Shown here one piece after another: positions 53,557 through 62,402 of a DNA stretch of 64,000 bases. The DNA is from Thermus amyloliquefaciens (GTDB lineage Bacteria; Deinococcota; Deinococci; Deinococcales; Thermaceae). The notes beneath the pieces are model-generated. The model made no database searches. It was not told the DNA's origin and worked only from the letters and a program-made list of their open reading frames with translations. The stretch spans positions 62,001-126,000 of the forward strand of contig NZ_JQMV01000003.1 in NCBI RefSeq assembly GCF_000744885.1. Direction: 5' to 3'. Position 1 is the first letter of the stretch, and each line of letters opens with the position of its first letter. The position numbers and the translations under genes are program-made.

Positions 53557-54798
53557 ATGGACGCCCTAGCCTGGCTTTACGCCCGCCAGGGCGCGGTGGT
53601 CCTGGGCCTGGAGCGGATCCGGGCCCTTTTGGAGCGTCTAGGGAACCCGCAAGAGGCCTACCCCGTGGCCCTGGTGGGGGGGACCAACGGCAAGGGCACC
53701 ACCGCCCGGGCCCTGGCGGCCATTTTGGAGGAGGCGGGCCTGAGGGTGGGCCTCTACACCAGCCCCCACCTGGTGGAGTTCCGGGAGCGCGTGGCCGTCC
53801 AGGGCGAGGCCATCCCCAAGGAGGGGCTTTCAGCCCTTTTGCAGGAGATCCGCCCCTTGGCGGAGGACCTGGGGGCCAGTTTCTTTGAGGTGGCCACCGC
53901 CTTAGCCCTCCTCCACTTCGCCCGGGAAGGGGTGGGGTTCGCCGTCTTAGAGGTGGGCCTGGGGGGGCGCCTGGACGCCACCAACGCCACGGAGCCCGTC
54001 CTCTCCATCGTTACCAACGTGGGCCGCGACCACCTGGAGCTTCTGGGCCCCACCCTAAGGGACGTGGCCCGGGAGAAGGCGGGGATCTTCCGCAAGGGGG
54101 TGCCGGCCCTCACCGCCGCCAGGGGGGAGGGGCTTGTGGAGCTTCGGGAGAAGGCCCAGGCCCTGGGCGCCCCCCTTTGGGTTTTGGGGGAGGCCTTTTT
54201 CCTTCTCGGGGTGGAGGCCCAGGGGGAGGGCTTGGCCTTCCGCCTGGGGCTTAGGGGCGAGGAGCGCACCTTCCGCACCCGCCTCCTGGGCCCCCACCAG
54301 GCGGAGAACCTGGCCTTGGCGGCGGTGGCGGGAAGGCTTTTGGGGGCGGGTTGGGAGGCGGTGGAAAGGGCCTTGGCCCGGGTGGAAAACCCAGGCCGGC
54401 TGGAGCGCCTTCCCTGGCCTGGGGGGAAGGTGCTCCTCCTGGACGGGGCCCACAACCCGGAAGGGGCCTGGGCCCTGCGGGAGGCCCTCCGCTTCCACGG
54501 GCTTTTGCCCGCGGCCTTGGTCCTCGCCTTCAGCCGGGAGAAGGAGCATGCGGCCATGGCGGAGGCCCTTAGGGGCCTCGGTCCCGTGGTCCTCACCCGT
54601 TACCACTCCCCCAGGAGCGCAGACCCCAAGGCCCTCCTCCCCCTCTTCCCTGGGGCCATGGTGGTGGAGGAGCCCCTTAGGGCCCTGGAAACCGCCTTCA
54701 CCTTGGCGGAGCGGGCGGTGGTGGCGGGAAGCCTGTACCTGGTGGGGGAGGTGAAGCGGGCCCTTTTGGGGCTTCCCCCGGAGGAGAGGTGGCAGTGA
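53557..54798 (+). CDS. folC: Folylpolyglutamate synthase / dihydrofolate synthase
   Basis: 413 residues, a Mur-ligase-like ATPase that adds glutamate to folates. VGGTNGKGTTARALAAILEEAGLRVGLYTSPHLVEFRER is the ATP loop plus folate loop; GLGGRLDATNATEPVLSIVTNVGRDHLELLG holds the metal ligands; LLDGAHNPEGAWAL is the C-terminal signature. ATG 53557 is the start; a TTG precedes it by one codon. Whether the enzyme also has dihydrofolate synthase activity is likely but not shown. Confidence 0.94.
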   Translation: MDALAWLYARQGAVVLGLERIRALLERLGNPQEAYPVALVGGTNGKGTTARALAAILEEAGLRVGLYTSPHLVEFRERVAVQGEAIPKEGLSALLQEIRPLAEDLGASFFEVATALALLHFAREGVGFAVLEVGLGGRLDATNATEPVLSIVTNVGRDHLELLGPTLRDVAREKAGIFRKGVPALTAARGEGLVELREKAQALGAPLWVLGEAFFLLGVEAQGEGLAFRLGLRGEERTFRTRLLGPHQAENLALAAVAGRLLGAGWEAVERALARVENPGRLERLPWPGGKVLLLDGAHNPEGAWALREALRFHGLLPAALVLAFSREKEHAAMAEALRGLGPVVLTRYHSPRSADPKALLPLFPGAMVVEEPLRALETAFTLAERAVVAGSLYLVGEVKRALLGLPPEERWQ

Positions 54799-54799
54799 G

Positions 54800-54846
54800 G
54801 CCCCTTGGGCCAGGGGGCTTTGGGCCTCGCCCTTTTTCCCTGCCCC
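54800..54846 (+). repeat. Dispersed intergenic repeat, copy C
   Basis: Fills the 62-nt gap between convergent folC and the aminotransferase gene. GGCTTTGGGCCTCGCCC followed by TTTTTCCCTGCCC matches the core of copies A and B. A hairpin of GGCCC arms could also help termination. Confidence 0.5.
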
Positions 54847-54860
54847 CCAGGCATCGGCCC

Positions 54861-55991
54861 TTAGTCCAGGGCCTCCTTCAGGAGGCGGGCGGCCTCCTTC
54901 AGCTCCTCCAAAGGCCGCACCAGGGCGATGCGCACAAAGCCCTTCCCCCCCGGCCCAAACCCCCGCCCCGGGGCCACGGCCACGCCCCGCTCCACCAGCC
55001 TTAGGGCGAACTCCAGGTCGTCCACGCCTTGGGGCAGCCTTCCCCAAAGGTACATGGTGGCCTTGGGGGGAAGAAGGTCCAGGGCCCCCTCGAGGGCTTC
55101 CGCCATGCCCAAGGCCCGTTCCCGGTAGACCTGGGCGAAGCCCCGGGTGACCTCCCTCGGGGTCTTGAGGGCCGCCACCCCCATGCGCAGGATGCCCGCG
55201 TACTGGTTGAAATCGATGACCCCCTTCACCCTTTCCAGCCGGGCGATGGCCTCCTCGTTCCCCAGGGCAAAGCCCAGGCGGAAGCCCGCCAGGTTGTAGC
55301 TTTTGGAAAGGCTGAAAAGCTCCACCACCCGCTCCCTCCCCCCGGGCAGGGCCAAGGGGGAGGGGGCCTCGCCCTGGTAGACCTGGTCCACGTAGGGGTT
55401 GTCGTGGACCAGCCATAGGCCGTGCCTCTGGGCCAAGCCCAGGGCCTCTTCAAAGTAGCCCCAGTCCGCCACCGCCCCCGTGGGGTTGTTGGGGTAGTTG
55501 AGGAGGAGGACCTTGGCCTCTTTCCAGACCCCTTCCGGAACCCGGGAGAGATCCGCCAGGCCGTCCTCCCGCAAGGGGATGAGGTGGGTCTTCAAGGAGG
55601 CCACCTGGGCGGCCCCGAAGTAGCTGGGGTAGGCCACCTCGGGGAGGAGAAGGAGGTCCCCTGGCTCGGTGAGGGCCAAAAGGAGGTGGGCCAGCCCCTC
55701 CTGGCTGCCGATGAGGGCTAAGGCCTCCCGCCTGGGGTCCAGGCGTACCCCGTAGCGCCCCTCGTACCAGCGGGAGGCCTCCTCCAGGAAGGGCAGGGTG
55801 CAGCTTTTCAGGCAGTAGCCGTAGGTGCTGGGGTCGGCAAGGGCCTCTTTGAGGGCCTGGAGGGGCTCAGGCGGGGGCAGGAGGTCGGTGGAGCCGATGG
55901 AGAGGTCCAAGAGGGGGATCCCCTTCTCCCGGGCCTTCCTCTTGGCCTCGTCCACCACCAGGAAGACCGAGGCCTCCGGCACCCTACTCAT
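54861..55991 (-). CDS. Class I/II PLP-dependent aminotransferase (LL-DAP aminotransferase-like)
   Basis: 376 residues. The PLP lysine lies in LFSLSKSYNLAGFRLGFALG, the cofactor phosphate and ring contacts in NYPNNPTGAV and VHDNPYVDQVY, and the C-terminal substrate Arg in KGFVRIALV. The overall form resembles LL-diaminopimelate aminotransferase and related alanine/aspartate aminotransferases; the true substrate is uncertain. ATG 55991 (MSRVPEAS) is chosen. It overlaps the mogA/moaB gene by 8 nt. Confidence 0.85.
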   Translation of the reverse strand: MSRVPEASVFLVVDEAKRKAREKGIPLLDLSIGSTDLLPPPEPLQALKEALADPSTYGYCLKSCTLPFLEEASRWYEGRYGVRLDPRREALALIGSQEGLAHLLLALTEPGDLLLLPEVAYPSYFGAAQVASLKTHLIPLREDGLADLSRVPEGVWKEAKVLLLNYPNNPTGAVADWGYFEEALGLAQRHGLWLVHDNPYVDQVYQGEAPSPLALPGGRERVVELFSLSKSYNLAGFRLGFALGNEEAIARLERVKGVIDFNQYAGILRMGVAALKTPREVTRGFAQVYRERALGMAEALEGALDLLPPKATMYLWGRLPQGVDDLEFALRLVERGVAVAPGRGFGPGGKGFVRIALVRPLEELKEAARLLKEALD

Positions 55992-56478
55992 GGTGCCCCT
56001 CCCGCCAGGCCTTGCCGGTGATGAGGCTGAGGGCATGGGGCAAGACGGGGAGCACCGCCTCCAGGGACTCCCGGGCCCCCTTGGGGCTTCCCGGCAGGTT
56101 CAGGATGAGGCTTTTCCCCCTTACCCCTGCCAGGCCCCGGGAAAGGGCGGCCATGGGGGTCTTTTCCAGGCCCCTAAGGCGCATGAGCTCGGAGAGGCCC
56201 GGCACCTCCTTGTCCAGGAGCTCCCGGGTGGCCTCGGGGGTCTTGTCCCGGGGGGCTAGGCCCGTGCCCCCGTTGGTGAGGATGAGGTCCAGGCCCTCCC
56301 GATCGGCCCAAAGCCGGATGACCTTCTTGATCAGGGGGGGTTCGTCGGGGACGATCTCGTAGGCCACCACCTCAAAGGGCCCTCCCTTTAGGGCTTCCCG
56401 GAGGGCCAGGTGGGTGGTGTCCTCCCGCTCCCCGCGGAAGCCCTTATCGGATACGGTCAGGATGCCCACGCGGAACAT
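55984..56478 (-). CDS. Molybdopterin adenylyltransferase (MogA/MoaB family)
   Basis: 164 residues. VGILTVSDKGFRGEREDTT, LTNGGTGLAPRDKTPEAT and NLPGSPKGARESLEAVLPVLPHALSLI are the molybdopterin-binding MoCF motifs. It activates molybdopterin for Mo insertion. A Mo-dependent oxidoreductase is encoded at the end of the window, about 6 kb away. MoaB and MogA types are not separable here. Confidence 0.9.
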   Translation of the reverse strand: MFRVGILTVSDKGFRGEREDTTHLALREALKGGPFEVVAYEIVPDEPPLIKKVIRLWADREGLDLILTNGGTGLAPRDKTPEATRELLDKEVPGLSELMRLRGLEKTPMAALSRGLAGVRGKSLILNLPGSPKGARESLEAVLPVLPHALSLITGKAWREGHHE

Positions 56479-56481
56479 TTG

Positions 56482-57543
56482 TCAAGAGCTTACCCCCTGG
56501 AAGACCCTTTGCAAAAGGGAGCGGGCGTGGTCCAGGGTGTGTTGCAAGGCGGCCTCCTCCAGGCGGGCGAAGGTGTCCGTGGGCCAGTGCCAGTCCGGGG
56601 GCACCCCTTCCTGCAGGCGGATGAGGGTAAGGCAGGGGAGGTCCCTCTGCGCCAGGGGCAGGGTGTCAAAGTAGGCCAGGCGGTAGCGGAGGGGCCTAGC
56701 CCCAGGGGTCCTGCGGGCGGCCTCGAGGAGAGCCCCCCGGTAGGGGAAGTAGAGGAGCATCCCCTCCCCCTCGGCATAGAAGAGCTCCCCCCGGCCCACG
56801 TTATCCAGGTTCAGGACCAAGGCGCCCGGGGGCAGGTGGGGGAGGAGGGCCTTGGCCCCCAGGGCCCCCACCTCCTCGCACCCCGTGAGGGCCAGGCCCA
56901 GCCGCCACCCCTCGGGAGGCTCCGTCTCCAGGAAGAGGGCGGTGGCCACCGCCACCCCGCTCCCGTTGTCGTTTCCCCCTTCCACGTAGGGGGCTTTAAG
57001 CTCCCGGTGGAGGAGGAGGGCGGCTTGGGTCAGAAAGTAGAGTCCCACGGGCCACTTCAAGGGGGTAAGGGCAAGAAGGGGCGCCAGGAGGGCCAGGAGG
57101 GCGTTCAGGAGGAAGTTGGCCCGGAAGTGGCGCACCCTCCGCGGGTGGTAGAGGAAGAAGGTCTTGGCGGTGTCCACGTGGGCCATGAGGACCAAAGCCT
57201 TTTCCCCGTGGCCCTTCCAGGCCAGGAGGTCCTGGGAGGGGTGGCGGTCCAGGAGGAAGCCCCAGGGCCTATGGCCGTTGAAGTAGAGGAAAAAGCCCAG
57301 GGCCCCCAGGAGGGGGAACACGGGGGAAACCGGGGCGAGCCCCAGGAGGAGGCTTATGGCGAGAAGCTCCGGGCCGTAGCTCCGCACGCCCCGGAAGGGG
57401 ATTTCCTGGAAAGCTATCCCCTGGTCTTCCAGGAAGCCCTTCAGGCGCTGGAAGGCCTGGGCCTCGAGGGCCGTGGCGCTTCCCCGGTGGGGAAGCTCGA
57501 GGAGCCGGAGCACGGCTTTCACCCTTTCCACGATCCCAAGCAT
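56482..57543 (-). CDS. M28 family metallopeptidase with internal membrane segments
   Basis: 353 residues. Zinc-peptidase motifs are spread along the chain: VLMAHVDTAK (first His-Asp), GGNDNGSGVAVATALFLE (bridging Asp), TGCEEVGALGAKALL (Glu pair) and TDTFARLEE near the end. Between the first and second motif are hydrophobic stretches (FLLNALLALLAPLLALTPL, and VGLYFLTQAALLL), plus one near residue 60-90, so the enzyme is probably membrane-bound. The ATG is at 57543, 3 nt from overlapping the divergent GNAT promoter. Confidence 0.78.
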   Translation of the reverse strand: MLGIVERVKAVLRLLELPHRGSATALEAQAFQRLKGFLEDQGIAFQEIPFRGVRSYGPELLAISLLLGLAPVSPVFPLLGALGFFLYFNGHRPWGFLLDRHPSQDLLAWKGHGEKALVLMAHVDTAKTFFLYHPRRVRHFRANFLLNALLALLAPLLALTPLKWPVGLYFLTQAALLLHRELKAPYVEGGNDNGSGVAVATALFLETEPPEGWRLGLALTGCEEVGALGAKALLPHLPPGALVLNLDNVGRGELFYAEGEGMLLYFPYRGALLEAARRTPGARPLRYRLAYFDTLPLAQRDLPCLTLIRLQEGVPPDWHWPTDTFARLEEAALQHTLDHARSLLQRVFQGVSS

Positions 57544-57546
57544 AAT
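57541..57546 (+). promoter_or_regulatory. -10 element (CATAAT) for the GNAT gene
   Basis: CATAAT ends 6 nt before the ATG at 57553, with TTCACC 17 bp upstream as a weak -35. It overlaps the start codon of the divergent peptidase gene. Confidence 0.5.
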
Positions 57547-57552
57547 GGGCCC

Positions 57553-58164
57553 ATGTGGACCTTCCCCGAGCGCCTTCTGGGGCGTTACGTGGCCTTGGAG
57601 CCCCTTTCCTTGGCCCATCTGCCCGATTTCTTGGCTGGGTTTGACCCCGAGGTCTTCCGCTTCCTCCGCCGGGCGCCCAAGGAGCCGGAGGAAGCGGCGT
57701 TGCGGGAGCACCTCGAGGCCCTCCTCCGGGAACCCGGCCGGGTGAACTGGGCCCTCCGCCCCACCCCTGCCCTCCGGGCCCCCTCTTCTGGGCTTACCCT
57801 GGTGGGGCGCATCTCCGTGATCGCCCCCGACCCCCAAAACCGCCAGCTGGAGATCGGCACCATGATCTTCAAGCCCTTCTGGGGCACCCCGGCCAACAAG
57901 GAGGCCAAGTACCTCCTCCTCCGCCACGCCTTTGAGGTCCTTGGGGCGGAGCGGGTGCAGTTCAAGGTGGACCGGAGGAACGAGCGGAGCCAGCGGGCTT
58001 TGGAGTCCTTGGGGGCGGTGCGGGAAGGGGTTTTGCGGCGAAACCGCCTCCTTTCGGATGGCACCTTCCGCGACGACGTGGTCTACAGCCTCCTGCGGGA
58101 GGAGTGGCCCGGGGTGAAGGATAGGCTGGAGGCACGCCTCTATGGGGGTCCGGGAGGCGGTTAG
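57553..58164 (+). CDS. GNAT family acetyltransferase (RimJ/RimL-like)
   Basis: 203 residues. GRYVALEPLSLAHLPDFLAGF at the start, GTMIFKPFWGTPANKEAKYLLLRHAFE (acetyl-CoA loop; the usual RxxGxG is replaced by GTPANKEA), VDRRNERSQRALESLGAVREGVLR and the end VVYSLLREEW are typical of the RimJ/RimL subgroup, which acetylates protein N-termini or small molecules. It overlaps the following transporter gene by 23 nt. Confidence 0.87.
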   Translation: MWTFPERLLGRYVALEPLSLAHLPDFLAGFDPEVFRFLRRAPKEPEEAALREHLEALLREPGRVNWALRPTPALRAPSSGLTLVGRISVIAPDPQNRQLEIGTMIFKPFWGTPANKEAKYLLLRHAFEVLGAERVQFKVDRRNERSQRALESLGAVREGVLRRNRLLSDGTFRDDVVYSLLREEWPGVKDRLEARLYGGPGGG

Positions 58165-59329
58165 CGCCCTTGTGCTCCTCCTCACCTACCTGGGCCTGGC
58201 CCTGGGGGGGCTTCCCGGTTACCGCATGAACCGGGCGGGGGTGGCCCTGGTAGGGGCGAGCTTTTTGCTCCTCCTAGGGGTGCTGGACCTGAAGGAGGCC
58301 TGGGCCGCCCTGGACGCCAAGACCCTCACCTTCCTCTTCGGGGTCATGGTCTTGAACGCCCACCTGGGGTACGCGGGTTTCTTCGGCCTGGCGGCGGAGC
58401 GGTTGCTGGCCCTGGCCAGGACCCCCTTGGCCCTCCTCCTCTTCCTCACCCTCGGAAGCGGCCTCCTCTCGGCCCTCTTCCTCAACGACACCATGGCCCT
58501 CCTCCTCACCCCCCTGGTGCTTTCCGTGGCCCGGGGCCTGGGGCTTAACCCCGTGCCCTACCTCCTGGCCCTCATGGGGGCGGTGAACACGGGAAGCCTC
58601 ATGACCCCCACGGGGAACCCCCAGAACATCGTGGTGGCGAGCCTCTCGGGCCTTTCTTACCTAGGCTTCGTGCAGGCCCTCTGGCTGCCTGCCCTCTTGG
58701 GCCTACTCCTCCAGGTCCTCCTCCTGGCCCTCCTCTACCCCGAGGTGCGTTCCCTCAGGCCCCTTCCTCCCCTGCCCCCCTTGCGCTATCGGCTTCACCG
58801 GCCCCTTTTGCGGAAGGGGCTTCTCGTGGCCCTTGGCCTCTTCCTGGCCCTCCTCCTGGGCTACCCCATGGCCCAGGGGGCCCTGGTGGCGGCGGGGCTT
58901 CTCCTCTTCACCCGCCGCCTCCGCTCCGAGCGGTACTTCCTCAGGGTGGACTGGGAGCTTTTGGTGATGTTCGGGGGGCTTTTCATCGTCACTGAGGGGG
59001 TGAGGCGGCTGGACCTGGTGGAGGCCTTGGTTCCCTTGGCGACTACGCCCTTAGGGCTCCTTTTGACCGCCACCCTCCTCTCCCTTCTCATCTCCAACGT
59101 GCCCGCGGTCTTGCTCCTGGCCCCCTTTGTGCAGGAGCCCAAGGACTGGCTCCTCCTGGCCGGGGGCAGCACCCTGGCGGGGAACCTCACCCTCCTCGCC
59201 AGCGTGGCCAACCTCATCGTGGCGGAAGGGGCGGGGAGGGAGGGGGTGAGGGTGGGTTTTCTGGAGCACCTCCGTTTCGGTCTGCCCCTGACCCTCCTGA
59301 GCCTGGGCCTGCTTTACGCCCTACTTTAG
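58142..59329 (+). CDS. ArsB/NhaD-type anion or sodium:proton transporter
   Basis: 395 residues, about 11 membrane helices. The hairpin segments LSALFLNDTMALLLTPLVLSVA and NTGSLMTPTGNPQNIVVASLSGLSYLGF, with the second-half counterpart LLISNVPAVLLLAPF and GGSTLAGNLTLLASVANLIVAE, define the ArsB/NhaD/CitM ion-transporter superfamily with two inverted repeats. The TPTGNPQN motif is widely shared, so arsenite, sodium or dicarboxylate cannot be chosen. Co-transcribed with the GNAT gene. Confidence 0.83.
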   Translation: MGVREAVSALVLLLTYLGLALGGLPGYRMNRAGVALVGASFLLLLGVLDLKEAWAALDAKTLTFLFGVMVLNAHLGYAGFFGLAAERLLALARTPLALLLFLTLGSGLLSALFLNDTMALLLTPLVLSVARGLGLNPVPYLLALMGAVNTGSLMTPTGNPQNIVVASLSGLSYLGFVQALWLPALLGLLLQVLLLALLYPEVRSLRPLPPLPPLRYRLHRPLLRKGLLVALGLFLALLLGYPMAQGALVAAGLLLFTRRLRSERYFLRVDWELLVMFGGLFIVTEGVRRLDLVEALVPLATTPLGLLLTATLLSLLISNVPAVLLLAPFVQEPKDWLLLAGGSTLAGNLTLLASVANLIVAEGAGREGVRVGFLEHLRFGLPLTLLSLGLLYALL

Positions 59330-60624
59330 CCGCGCCTCGAGCCACCCTCCGATGGCCAGGACCCGCCCGTCCTCGGCGTAGGGCCCCACCACCTGGAGCC
59401 CCACGGGCATCCCCTCCACCCGGGCGAAGGGCAGGGTGAGGGTGGGCACCCCCAGGAGGCTAAAGGGCAGGGTGAGGGTGATGAAGGCCTCCCGGTGGCT
59501 CTTTCTTCCCGACTCCAGCTCCACCTCCTCCGTGCCCAAGGGGGGTGCGGGGAGGGGCTGGGTGGGGAGGAGAAGGGCGTCCACCCCCCGCAAGGCCTTC
59601 ACCAGCTGGAGGCGCAGGACTTCCCTTTCCGCCACCGCGTCCCGGTAGTCCTTCTCCGTGAGGCCAAGCCCCGCCAGGAGGGCCTCCCGCACCTGGGGGG
59701 AGAAGCCTTCGGGATGCTCCCTGAGGGCTTTTTCGTGGATGCGGGCTGCCTCGTAGCGCACCAGGCGGGTGTAGACCTCATAGACCCCGGGAAGGGGTAG
59801 GGAGACCTCCCTCACCTCGGCCCTTAGGGAGGGCAGGTGCTCCAAAAGGTCTTGGAAAGCCCTGCGCACCCCCACCCCCAGCCGGCCCTCCAGGAAGTCC
59901 AGGGGTACCCCGAGGGTGGGGTTTTGCGGGCCTTCCAAGGGGATGCTCTCGCCGGCCAGGATCTCCGTGAGGAAGTGGGCATCCCGCACCGTCTTGGCGA
60001 TGGGCCCGGCGTGGTCGGTGGAGCGGGAGAGGGGCAAGGCGCCTTCCAGGCTTACCCGGCCGTAGGAGGGTTTGAAGCCCACCACCCCGTTGAAGGCGGC
60101 GGGGATGCGGATGGAGCCCCCGGTGTCCGAGCCTAAGGAGGCGAGGCCGATCCCCAAGGCCACGGCCACGGCACTCCCACCGCTAGAGCCCCCGGCCTGG
60201 CGGGTGGGGTCTATGGCGTTCCGTACGGGGCCCGTCCAGGGGTTTTCCCCGGTGATGCCCAGGGCCACCTCGTGCATGTTGGTCTTGGCGAAAATGAGGG
60301 CTCCCGCCTCCTTAAGGCGGCGCACCGCCCAGGCCTCCTCGGGCAGGGGGGGGAGGGGGCCCGGGTTCCCGCGCGGGTGGGCATGCCCTTTGCGGGGAAG
60401 AGGTCTTTCACCGTGAGGGGAAGGCCGTGGAGGGGCCCCCGCACCGTGCCCTGCTTGAGCTCCTTGGTGAGCCTCTCGGCCTCCTGCCTTGCCCCTTCCG
60501 CATCCAGGTAGGCCAAGGCGTTGCGGTCCTGGAAGGCCTGGGCCCTTTCCAGGGCTTCTTCCAAGAGGAGCAGGGGGGTGGTTTTGCCCCTTTCAAGAAG
60601 GGTTTTAGCCGTCAAGAGGTCCAT
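59321..60624 (-). pseudogene. Amidase (GatA-like) split by a frameshift
   Basis: Two frames together give one amidase. The start frame from ATG 60624 reads [23 protein letters not shown] ... HGLPLTVKDLFPAKGMPTRAGT, with the first catalytic Lys in VKD. Near 60350 the frame shifts; the second part reads RRLKEAGALIFAKTNMHEVALGITGENPWTGP, QAGGSSGGSAVAVALGIG (Ser-cisSer-Lys triad region) and TDTGGSIRIPAAFNGVVGFKPS-like text. One extra G in the G8 run at 60346-60353 restores a single 435-residue frame. It may be a pseudogene, a sequencing error or a slippage-decoded gene. No gatB or gatC is adjacent, so it is probably a stand-alone amidase. It overlaps thiI by 20 nt. Confidence 0.8.
60346..60353 (-). 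other. G8 homopolymer at the amidase frameshift
   Basis: A run of eight G (eight C in the coding strand), followed by A and five more G. One additional base joins the frame ...TRAP-SPP to LPEEAWAVRRLKEAG. It is the only change needed to restore the protein. Confidence 0.85.
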
Positions 60625-61834
60625 GCCCCATTATAGGGGCCTCTTCTTGGGCCCTTGGTAGGGGTTTTCGCCCCGGCCAGGTGTAGCGCACCACCTCCCG
60701 GCCCCTTAGGGCCAAGGCGATGAGCTCAGGGGTTTGCAGGCGGCCTTCCGCCTCCAGCACCACGGAAAGCTGGGCCCGGGTCACGGGGTGCTTGGGGGCG
60801 AAGAGGGTGCAGCACTCCTCGTCGGGGAGGATGGAGATGGGGTAGGTGCCGATGCGCTCCGCCTCCGCCTTGATCTCCACCTTGTCCAGGCCGATCAGGG
60901 GGCGGAAGACGGGAAGGGTGGCGGCTTGGTTGACCGCATGGAGATTCTCCAGGGTCTGCGAGGCCACCTGGCCCAGGCTGTCCCCCGTGCAAAGGGCCAG
61001 GGCCCCTTCCTCCTTGGCGATGGCCTCGGCGATGCGGAGCATGTAGCGGCGGTAGAGGACCACCCGGTAGGCCTTGGGCGCCTCGAGGATGATCTGCCGT
61101 TGCACCTCGCTGAAGGGCACCAGGTGGAGGGTGAGCTGGTGCTGGAAGCGGGCCAGGCGCTCGGCGATGGCCTTGGCCTTCTCCCGGCTTTGGCCCGTGA
61201 GGAGGGGGAAGGGGTGGAAGTGGACCAGGACCACCTCCGCCCCCCGGCGCATGAGGCGGTAGGCGGCCACGGGGGAGTCAATCCCCCCGGAGAGCAGGGC
61301 CACCACCTTCCCGGAAACCCCCGGGGGAAGCCCCCCGGGCCCCGGGTGGCGCTCCACCTCCAAAAGGGCGGCCTTGGGCAGGATGCGCACCACTAACTCC
61401 CGTTCCGCTCCCTTGAGCTGTACCCTGGCCCCCGTCTTCTCCTTCACGAAGGCGCCCAGGAGGCGCTCTATCTCCGGGGAGGTGAGGGGGAAGGTTTTGT
61501 CGGAGCGCTTGGCGGTGATGCGGAAGCTTTGGAAGCGTTCCGCGGCAAGGGCTTCCTCCAGGGCCGCCTGGAGGGCCTGGAGGTCCGGAGGTGTGCGCAC
61601 AACCCGGGCGAAGCCTTCCACCCCTAAGGTGTCCTGCAGGCGCTCCTTCGCCTCGGGCCAGGCCTCCTCGGGCAGGCCTAGGAGGAGGGCCATGGGCCAC
61701 TCCGCCTCCAGCCTGGCCCCCGTGCCCTTCAGGGCCCGCTTCACGTGGGCCTTGGCCCGCTTCAGGAAGAGGGGGCGGTTGCCCCCCTTCAGGGCCAGCT
61801 CGTGGAAAAGGTTGACCAGAACCAGGGTCTCCAT
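60605..61834 (-). CDS. thiI: tRNA 4-thiouridine synthetase ThiI
   Basis: 409 residues. The N-terminal ferredoxin-like and THUMP domains ([68 protein letters not shown]) are followed by the PP-loop domain ([22 protein letters not shown]) and [15 protein letters not shown] with the catalytic Cys. The C-terminal rhodanese domain of E. coli ThiI is absent, as in Bacillus. It makes s4U8 in tRNA. ATG 61834 is used. It ends inside the amidase start. Confidence 0.94.
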   Translation of the reverse strand: METLVLVNLFHELALKGGNRPLFLKRAKAHVKRALKGTGARLEAEWPMALLLGLPEEAWPEAKERLQDTLGVEGFARVVRTPPDLQALQAALEEALAAERFQSFRITAKRSDKTFPLTSPEIERLLGAFVKEKTGARVQLKGAERELVVRILPKAALLEVERHPGPGGLPPGVSGKVVALLSGGIDSPVAAYRLMRRGAEVVLVHFHPFPLLTGQSREKAKAIAERLARFQHQLTLHLVPFSEVQRQIILEAPKAYRVVLYRRYMLRIAEAIAKEEGALALCTGDSLGQVASQTLENLHAVNQAATLPVFRPLIGLDKVEIKAEAERIGTYPISILPDEECCTLFAPKHPVTRAQLSVVLEAEGRLQTPELIALALRGREVVRYTWPGRKPLPRAQEEAPIMGHGPLDG

Positions 61835-61873
61835 GGCTAGGTGCTTCTGCACGGGGCTCGCCTCCACGGGCAG

Positions 61874-61934
61874 GAAAGAGGGGCGAGGCCCGAAGCCTTT
61901 CTGGGGCCCCGTCGTGGCCCAAGCCACGATGGGG
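61874..61934 (-). repeat. Dispersed intergenic repeat, copy B
   Basis: Between thiI and the degenerate Nudix gene. Read on the minus strand it carries CAGAAAGGCTTCGGGC then CTCGCCCCTCTTTCC, matching copies A and C, and a perfect hairpin of TCGTGGC/GCCACGA with loop CCAA (61912-61929). Confidence 0.6.
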
Positions 61935-61937
61935 TAC

Positions 61938-62366
61938 CTAAGGGCATAGCCCCTTCACCGCTAGGTAGAGGCGGCTACACAAGGAGCCTCCCTTGGCGGC
62001 CTCCTTGAGGTTTTGAGGGGTACCGAAACGGTAGGCCCGGTAGTAGGTTTTGCCGGGCTGGGGCTCGGGGAGGAGGGGTTCGGAAAGGAGCTTGGCCTCC
62101 ACCACCCAAAGCTTTAGGGTGTAGGCCGCCCGCTCCTCCACCCCAAAGGCCACGGGCTGGAGAACCTCCACGAGGGAGCCCAGCTTCTCCCGGCCCACCC
62201 GTAAAGCCCCTTCCTCCACCCCCTCCCTTTCCTCCAGGCTTACGGCGGGAAGACCCCAGGCGCCCCCGAACTCGGGGTCCTCCTCGGGGCGCTTCACCAA
62301 TAGGAGCCCCTTATCGGACCAGGCGGCCAGGGCCACCGCGCGCTTGAGGGGCTTGGCCGTCAGCAC
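61938..62366 (-). CDS. Nudix-fold protein with a degenerate Nudix box
   Basis: 142 residues from a [57 protein letters not shown] follows the Nudix fold, but where active enzymes have REVxEExG this has RVGREKLG, so the metal-binding Glu residues are disrupted. The second half ([30 protein letters not shown]) is intact. It may bind a nucleotide or carry out another role. Lies between thiI and the molybdoenzyme gene. Confidence 0.72.
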   Translation of the reverse strand: MLTAKPLKRAVALAAWSDKGLLLVKRPEEDPEFGGAWGLPAVSLEEREGVEEGALRVGREKLGSLVEVLQPVAFGVEERAAYTLKLWVVEAKLLSEPLLPEPQPGKTYYRAYRFGTPQNLKEAAKGGSLCSRLYLAVKGLCP

Positions 62367-62402
62367 CTAACCAGGGTAGCAAAACCGTGGCCCAGGTTCC
62401 AG

